A stretch of 64,000 bases of DNA from assembly GCF_022965805.1 (NCBI RefSeq), contig NC_133117.1, positions 7,030,183 to 7,094,182 on the forward strand, given 5' to 3'. Below are positions 57,247 to 64,000 of the stretch, piece by piece. The translations under genes and the position numbers were made by a program. Under the pieces are notes generated by a model, which made no database searches, was not told the DNA's origin, and saw only the letters and a list, made by a program, of their open reading frames with translations. Each line of letters starts with the position of its first letter. Positions within the stretch are counted from its first letter, which is position 1. Origin of the DNA: Primulina eburnea (Eukaryota; Streptophyta; Magnoliopsida; Lamiales; Gesneriaceae).

Positions 57247-59996
57247 TTAAATGTCTATTACTCGTTTTTTTAAAAGACATTAGAAATAAAATTTTTTTTA
57301 CACTATTAATTTCGGCCGAGTAAAATATTTTCGACATCATTTTAAAAATAAAATATCCAACAATATTTGAAAATCTAAGAAAATAATTTCAAATATAAAA
57401 TCGTCAAACGTTTGCATGTCTTGACTTAGTAAAATTGCTAAAATTAACATCTCAAAAACCACTTAAAATCAATATCAAAGTTATAAAAATATCTTTAACA
57501 TCAACTTAAAACTATAAATCATAAACATAAATTTAGTGCGGAAAACTAGCGCTGGTCCTCGGATTATGTGCACTTTTCATCCAGTCAGATCAACCATCAA
57601 AACCTCAATTATCATTATTACTATATTCACCTGCTTCAATCACACCTACTGAATCTAAAGACTCAACAAACCATATTATTGATAGCAAATAATACGTATA
57701 CAGATAACATACAACAGTGAAAATATTTTTACTTAAATTAACATTTCATAATCATGCATAAACATAAACATTTTCATATAATCATAAACATATTCATTTT
57801 CATCATATACGTATACGTTTTTCCTTCTCGTTGAATTCAGATTGTTAGTTGTGACTTTCGTATTCGTATTAAAGGTCGATGGATTCATCTATATGTAACC
57901 ACAGTGCTGAGCGGCGGGGACATCAGCGACACTCTCACCCGTCAACTCAGCCTTGGCCTTACGTATTATCGTATTATCATATCACCGTATTAATCACAAT
58001 TACTTCACTTCCTTCAACATTTCATATTTTCATCACTTTATATAATTCATGCATAAAACAATGATGTTTCTTTTAAACCAAGCCTGCAACGTATTTTTTA
58101 GGGTTAAAGTTTCATCATAAAATTCCAAAAACATTTAAAATAATCATATTAACATATAAAACAGTATTCAGGACACTTCCATGACATTTAATATTTTTCG
58201 GTTGTAAAATTATTATTTTACCCCTAGACATAAAATTTAACGATTTTCAATTTTTCTTATTTTAGTTAACTCTTGACCATCCCAAATAATTATTTAAGCT
58301 TAGATAAATTTTCTCGTATTTTTTTTAGCTTAAATAGATGGTTTTTTATTTATTCTTTAATTATAACTTATTAATGCGTTTTAATCCCGAATTAAATCAA
58401 ACTTTAATATAAAATTCTCAAATTTAAAATATAGACTTTTTATATTTAATTAGCCCTCGTGAACTATGATTCAAACCCCTTGAACCATGTTTCAAAACAT
58501 AGCCATTAAAACCCTAATTCGAACCATGCTAAGCCATCCTATGAGCCAACTTACGTTTTCATCGAACCATGCTCGAGCCATCTTCGGACTAAACCTCCCC
58601 TGGACACTCATGAACCCTTAGAACCCCTAGGACTCGATCCTAGCTTGACCGAAGCCATCTGTGTGAGCCATGCGTTGCGGCCGAGAACCATGTTGCACTA
58701 GGACTCTATGTTTTTATCGCTAGGACCCCAACCACCGAGCCAGTCCCTGAACCAGACCCTTGTGCAACCTCTTAGGACCCTAGCGACCTAGCCTAGCGCA
58801 GCCCTAATCCCCTGGCCGAGCCACAAGTCCCCTCACGTAGCACTTGAAACAACGCGCATACTCTCGGGTGGAGTCCTAGCAAGCTAGGACTCCTTCCCAA
58901 CCACTTCTCTCGAGTCCTAGCATGGCTAGGACTCCTTTCCTGACCCAACCATGATCCAGCCCAGCCCTGGTTGCAACCAAGCCAAGCCATGCATGGTTAT
59001 CCCTTGAAACCGAGCCCTATGCCACAAAACGTGCAAGTTTCGGTTCCAGCTTATTCGATCTCGTGTGCAGCTTATTTTGTGACTTAGGACCCTTAAATCG
59101 TGTAAAAATGTTGCCCTTTTAATCCAAGAACATGGCAGCTCCTTCATGTGTGAAATCATCAAGTTTTGGATCAAAAACATGTTTCAAAAACCAATGCTTT
59201 GCACAAAAACGAAAATAAATAAAAGAGTGCCTTGTTTTCCGTGCAATTCATATACAAATACATAATAGGGTGTGATGGATGAGTAAAAGAAAGAATATGT
59301 CGTGTTTTTTGTGTATTTAACACACGAAAATACGTTGACGATTACGAAAAACGGCGACGTAGACTGCTAGGCTGAAAATCCTTGAATTTTTTGAAGCTTT
59401 TCCTCTTGTTTTTGGTGTGTGTCGTGTGATGGTGAGAGAACAAGAGTCCTTGAGAATATTTTAGGGGAAGGGGCGTGTGTTATGTTTTAATTTGGGGTGG
59501 GTTTGTACTTTAAATAATTAATCTAAGCACTAGTAATAACTTAGGCCATTAATATGGTTAGTTAGACCCAAAAAGCCCATTAGTGCATTTAAAAATTATT
59601 TCGTTTTGAAAAATTTGTAATATTATTAGCTGAGTTGTCAAAAACGTTCGTATTTTTGTTGAAAATCGTATACCGATAAGAATTACATCTATGTGTAAAA
59701 AATCATCTCAAAGCTCTTTATTTTCAATGATAATAAAAAGCATCAACCTTATTTTAAATAATTATTTAATAAAAATATTTTCTATTTTCAGCCCTCGATC
59801 TTCGTTCCTCGATCGCATCTCGAATAACCTTTAAAAATACAGTTTTATGCATCCATGTAGAAAGTACATTTTAAATGTGTAAACATGCACACATATTTAA
59901 TTCATGCAACTAAAACCATTTAATTAAAATACATAAGAAATTTAATAACTTGCATGCATTGGTTCACGTGGAACTTCAAATTTTCGAGACATTACA
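57247..59996 (-). repeat. Element G 3' LTR (left copy)
   Basis: 2750 bp, close to the length of D's LTRs. In element orientation it starts TGTAATGTCTCGAAAATTTG. It includes the conserved block near 57878-57960 (reverse complement of D's gccgggactcagtgggcggg block). Short frames such as 58793-58990 are chance. Confidence 0.85.
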
Positions 59997-61359
59997 ATCT
60001 ACCCCGCTTAAATTGGATTTTGTCCCCGAAATTCACTTATCCTCGATAATCAAAAGTTTAGCATCTTAATTCTAGTATCCCAATAATCTACGCTTCCGCT
60101 GCGCCATTGTGATAAAATAAGTTTTAGGATGTCATTATGTCTCCTCAATCCTAATTAAATTTGTCTTCTAAATCCTCGTTTGCGAATCGCAACTTACAAC
60201 GACCGATGGTGACTTAGTTCTATTTTACTATAAAACCCCGAATTTCGACTTTTCTCACAATTTCCAATAATAGAATTGGATGTCCAAACTTATCGTATCT
60301 TACTTTCCTCATACTATACCCAAGATGTTCATCAACCTATTATATTTCAACATTTAAATCACAAAAGCATCGTTCTTAAATCTTTAATTTGCCACATCAA
60401 TAATCCCTTGACGCTTAGATTTTCAATCCCATTATTGATTCATCCTAAAATACCTTTGATTACCATTTTTTATAATATTATAACCAATATTTCAAGGTTC
60501 TAAATATTCATTCAAGCATAAATCATCGAAAATTCTTATCATTTAAACCATTCAATTCTCACTTATTACTAAACTAGTCCCCAAATTCCTTAACTATTGC
60601 AACAGAAACATCCAATTGATCCTTAATTTCGAAAATTTTAAAATTAACCCATAAGTTCTTGATATTCTTAATTCCATTCTATAGGTTTCTCGTAAATGAA
60701 GTTCAATAATCTTAACCTTATTAAACACAAAATCAATTATCATAACCAATCTTACATTTCCATCACAACTAAAATCCCAAATTATACACTTTTGTACTTT
60801 TAAAGATCATCGCAGTCTTCGAATCATTATTCCTTATACGTAGTTCTTAAAAATTAACTCAACTAGTAACCACGAATTATAAGTATTTTCTTAGAAAATA
60901 TACATGTCCCAAAATCATTCCTAATCTCCATGATTAACTTATGACCCAAAAAATATAACATAATCATTTTTAACATTTCCTAATGCCCAATAACCAAATT
61001 CTTAAACATGTCCAATTCCACTATGAAGCCAGCATGCATAAAAATCATAATAATTTTTATCTCACCTCGTAACATGCATAAAAGTTCTAAATTTCATATA
61101 GTCTTTTACCATACAAAAATCATGCAACCATGCAGGTTTAATCATAAAAATCATTTATCATGCAAACTTAAACATAAATGAAATTTAACTTCAAAATGTG
61201 TTTACACATGTAGCTTAAACGTATAGACCATGTAAACATGCAGGTGATAACAATAGAAACTTTAAAAACATTTAAACTTACAGACTTGACGCTTGACGAC
61301 TGAGATTCCGGCATTGACGGTGGCACAACCCTTTACAGGAACATTGCTCTGATACTAAC
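59997..61359 (-). other. Element G interior, non-coding leader with PBS and PPT
   Basis: On the minus strand the PBS reads agtatcagagcaatgttcc (about 61338-61357, one mismatch from tggtatcagagca) and is followed by D-like leader. The far end has a degenerate pre-PPT hairpin (GAATTTCG-GGGA-CAAAATC) near 60025-60045 and the purine tract beside 59997. About half the length of D's unduplicated interior. Confidence 0.8.
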
Positions 61360-63090
61360 TGAAACATCCACTACTCGTTTTCTTAAAAAGTACTAGAATT
61401 TTTTTTACACTCTATTAATTTCGACCGAGTACTTAAACATATATAAAAAATATTTTTGACACTATTTTAAAAATAAAACATCCAACAATATCAAACATAA
61501 AATCGTCAAATGTTTGCATATCATAACTTAGCAAAATTGCTAAAACTAACAACCTCTCAAAAATCACTCAAAAGCAATATCAAAGTCGTAAAATTATCTT
61601 TAACAACAACTTAAAACCAAAAATCATAAGCATAAGTCTAATGCGAAAAACTATCGCTGGTCCTCGGGTTATGTGCACCTTCAGTCCAGTCAGATCAACC
61701 ATCAAGACCTCCATTATCAGATTGTTAATTGTGACTTTCGTATTCGTATTAAAGGTCGATGGATCCATACACATGTAACCACAGTACTGGGCGGCGGGGA
61801 CATCATCAACACTCTCACCCGTCAACTGAGCATTGGCCTTACGCATTATGGTATCATCGTATTAGTCACAATTACTTCACTTCCTTCAACATTTCATATT
61901 TTCATCACTTTATAAAATTCATGCATAAAATAATCCTTTTTCTTTTAAACCAAGCATGACACATATATGTTAGGGTTAACGTTTCATCATAAAATTCCAT
62001 AAAAAATTAAAATAATCATCCTGACCCAACCATGACCCAGCCCAGCCCTGGTCGCAACCAAGCCAAGCCATGCATGGTTATCCCTTGAAACCGAGCGCTA
62101 TGCCACAAAACGTGCAAGTTTCGGTTCCAGCTTGTTCAATCTCCTGTGCAGCTTATTTTGTGTGACTTAGGACCCTTAAATCGTGTAAAAGCGTTGCCTT
62201 TTTAATCCTAGAGCATGGCAGCCCCTTCATGTGTGAAATCATCAAGTTTTGGATAAAAAAACATGCTTAAAAAACCCATGCTTTGCACAAAAACGAAAAT
62301 AAATAAAAGAGTGACTTGTTTTCCATGAAATTCATATACAAATAAATATTATGGTGTGATGGATGAGTAAAGGAAAGAATATGTCGTGCCTTTACGTATT
62401 TAACGCACGGAAATACGTTGAAGATTGCGAAGAACGACGACGTAGACTCCTAGGCTGAAAATACTTGAATTTTCCGAACCTTTTTCTTTCTTTTTTTTTT
62501 TTTTTTGGTGTGTGCCATGTGATGGTTAGAGAACAAGAGACCTTGAGAATATTTTAGGGGAAGGGGCGTGTGTTATTAATTTGGGGTGGGTTTGTACTTC
62601 AAATAATTAATCAAAACACTAGTAATAGCTTAGGCTCATTAACATGGTTAGTTAGGCCCCAATAAGCCCATTAGTACATTTAAAAATTATTTCATTTAGG
62701 AAAGTTTGTGAACCGAGTTATCAAAATGTTCGTATTTTTGTTGAAAATCGTATACCGATAAAAATTATATCCCAGCGTATAAAATCACCTCAAAACTCCT
62801 TATTTTCAAATATAATAAAACACATCAATCTTATTTTAAATAATTAAAAATAATTATTTAATAAAAATATTTTCTATTTTTCAACCATCGATCTTCGTTT
62901 CTCGATCGCATCTCGAATAACCATTAAAAATATCGTTTTATGCATCCATGTAGAAAAGTACATTTTAAATGTGTAAACATGCACACCATATTTAATTCAT
63001 GCAATTAGAACCATTTAATTAAAATACATAAGAAATTTAATAACTTACATGCCCGTAGTTCGCGTGGACCGTCAAATTTTCGGGATGTTA
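61360..63090 (-). repeat. Element G 5' LTR (right copy), internally deleted
   Basis: About 1731 bp. Relative to the left LTR it lacks a block of about 790 bp (58145-58935; the join lies near 62018) and one of about 190 bp (near 57640-57840; the join lies near 61720). Its ends otherwise align. Confidence 0.82.
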
Positions 63091-63293
63091 GAATTACATT
63101 AATTTAAGCGATCAATAGAAACTCTACCGCACCTTCCTTGCTTATTGATAAAACCTTTGCAAACAATAAAAGCTAGGGCTGCAGACATCGCTGTAGAAAG
63201 TTCATGTTGATAATTACAGAGACGAGAACATGGTACTCGAGTTACTCATGATTATTAAACTTCTCTATCATAGTGCCAGTTCCTAGCTAGTTT

Positions 63294-64000
63294 TTAAATA
63301 TCTTCATAGAAGAATTTTTTGAAATCTTCCATAAAATCAGCTTGCAGGCATAGTGCAACAACAATAGAGCCATCCCCATCACGCCCTGGTAAGATCAAAG
63401 AATCACCATCACAATCATGAGTTCCGGGGCCCATAAATATTTCCTTCCCCCAACCAAAATCGAGGCCATAGAGTGGAAGTGCCATCCAGCTTATTACCGC
63501 TAGATTTGGATTCCCATAAAATGGCCCTTGATTTGTCTTCATGGCATGTATATCTTGGAATCTTGAAAAATCTTTAAGATTTTTCAAGTGATCGAGAGTG
63601 GAATACACAAACTCGCTCGAGACTCTATTTATTGCTTCTCTTATTCTGCTTGCAGCATACCCTGATGGTCTTGTGACAAGATCCCCCGAGCAACCAGTCG
63701 CAACCACATCAACTATTGCATTGCCAAAGTAATTTTGAGGTAATGGTGGTTGAAGTCGATTGCGTATATCTAAGCAGATTGCCAGTCCGGTTGGCTGCTC
63801 GTATCTGTGTCCACGAGCTCTGCATGCACACCTCCATATGTGTGCTGCTATGGCCTCATATCGTGTAAAGACACGATCATCATCATTAAATGGCCTCGTT
63901 CTGTTAGCTTCGTTCTTGAGCATTTCAACTTGGATTTTTGTCACCTTCAACATGGCAACAGTAGTTTCCTTTTTCCTCTCATTTTCACAACTGGGTTGGC
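63294..64000 (-). CDS. BAHD acyltransferase, C-terminal half (spermidine hydroxycinnamoyltransferase/HCT-like), gene continues right
   Basis: Open on the minus strand from the window edge (frame starts at 63998 with Q-P-S-C-E-N-E-R-K-K-E-T-T-V-A-M) to the stop at 63294-63296, about 234 codons. BAHD enzymes move an acyl group from CoA thioesters to hydroxyls or amines in the cytosol. Visible are T-R-Y-E-A-I-A-A-H-I-W-R, then LDIRNRLQPPLPQNYFGNAI (the conserved N-Y-F-G-N), and YGLDFGWGKEIFMGPG with the D-F-G-W-G motif near 63420-63475. The HxxxD catalytic motif lies in the N-terminal half, outside the window. The run FYGNPNLAVISWMALPLYGL and the end F-Y-E-D resemble spermidine hydroxycinnamoyltransferases, but the acceptor cannot be fixed from this part. 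The in-frame ATG at 63953 is internal and not the start. No lesion is seen. Confidence 0.9.
   Translation of the reverse strand, partial: QPSCENERKKETTVAMLKVTKIQVEMLKNEANRTRPFNDDDRVFTRYEAIAAHIWRCACRARGHRYEQPTGLAICLDIRNRLQPPLPQNYFGNAIVDVVATGCSGDLVTRPSGYAASRIREAINRVSSEFVYSTLDHLKNLKDFSRFQDIHAMKTNQGPFYGNPNLAVISWMALPLYGLDFGWGKEIFMGPGTHDCDGDSLILPGRDGDGSIVVALCLQADFMEDFKKFFYEDI

Larger units (their letters stand above)
57247..63090 (-). mobile_element. Element G: non-coding LTR retrotransposon of the D family, minus strand
   Basis: The left LTR is 57247-59996 and the right LTR 61360-63090. Between them is a 1363-bp interior with the PBS at its right end and the PPT at its left end, so transcription would run on the minus strand. 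The LTRs and leader are reverse-complement relatives of element D, for example gacttgacgcttgacgactgag at 61283-61304 against D's leader. There is no coding capacity. Outer ends are worn (left ttaaatg instead of tgaaac; right gatgttag instead of gacgttaca) and no TSD can be read. The LTRs differ by many substitutions and large deletions, so it is old. Confidence 0.85.

Noticed and set aside
58793..59180. Minus-strand frames in the element G LTR with G-L-G-W runs
   Set aside because: They lie in LTR sequence with simple cctagga/agccaagcc word repeats; the partial copy at 62018-62100 is not a conserved frame.

Overview
The window is nuclear DNA of a flowering plant, probably a eudicot. It holds two host genes and a dense stack of plant transposable elements. 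The reasons for this placement are spliced genes of plant type (a short complex I subunit and a BAHD acyltransferase), Ty3/gypsy chromoviruses and Ty1/copia elements primed by initiator tRNA-Met, and hAT and MULE transposase relics. No species can be named from the sequence alone.

Layout. (1) Positions 1-34694 are a nest four levels deep, each level framed by a 5-bp target-site duplication (TSD). The base is a decayed hAT transposase on the minus strand (1-300 and 33764-34694). A non-coding LTR element, C (301-33758, minus, TSD taaag), is inserted in it. C's left LTR was then hit twice: by Ty3 element A (773-16879, TSD agact) and by non-coding LTR element D (17281-30726, TSD cgctt). A's 3' LTR was in turn hit by Ty3 element B (8341-15720, TSD tcttg), the youngest and most intact. 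(2) Positions 35420-37480 are a MULE transposase relic. (3) Positions 38119-48525 are a decayed copia element E, whose gag is split by a gypsy-type solo LTR F (42332-44229, TSD acatc). (4) Positions 49268-56948 are the gene for complex I subunit B15/NDUFB4: a 168-nt exon and a 54-nt exon separated by a 7459-nt intron. That intron carries H (49992-54559, TSD gttaa), a palindromic gypsy derivative with two 2.1-kb inverted arms. (5) Positions 57247-63090 are element G, a minus-strand relative of D. (6) Positions 63294-64000 are the 3' part of a BAHD acyltransferase gene on the minus strand.

The main things to look at again are these. H lies in sense and antisense inside the intron of a gene expected to be broadly expressed, so the pre-mRNA could fold into a long hairpin and feed small-RNA silencing of its gypsy family. 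Both arms of H contain a 200-nt GT-AG intron between gag and protease: unspliced, the frame stops just inside the intron; spliced, it runs open into protease and reverse transcriptase. Four LTR families that differ in sequence (A, B, E, F) each carry a cluster of short perfect hairpins upstream of the TATA box. Element D contains a tandem triplication of [LTR 3' part - primer site - leader], giving three primer-binding sites.

All element boundaries were read by eye from LTR ends, TSDs and comparison with empty copies elsewhere in the window. Percent identities are estimates, not computed alignments.
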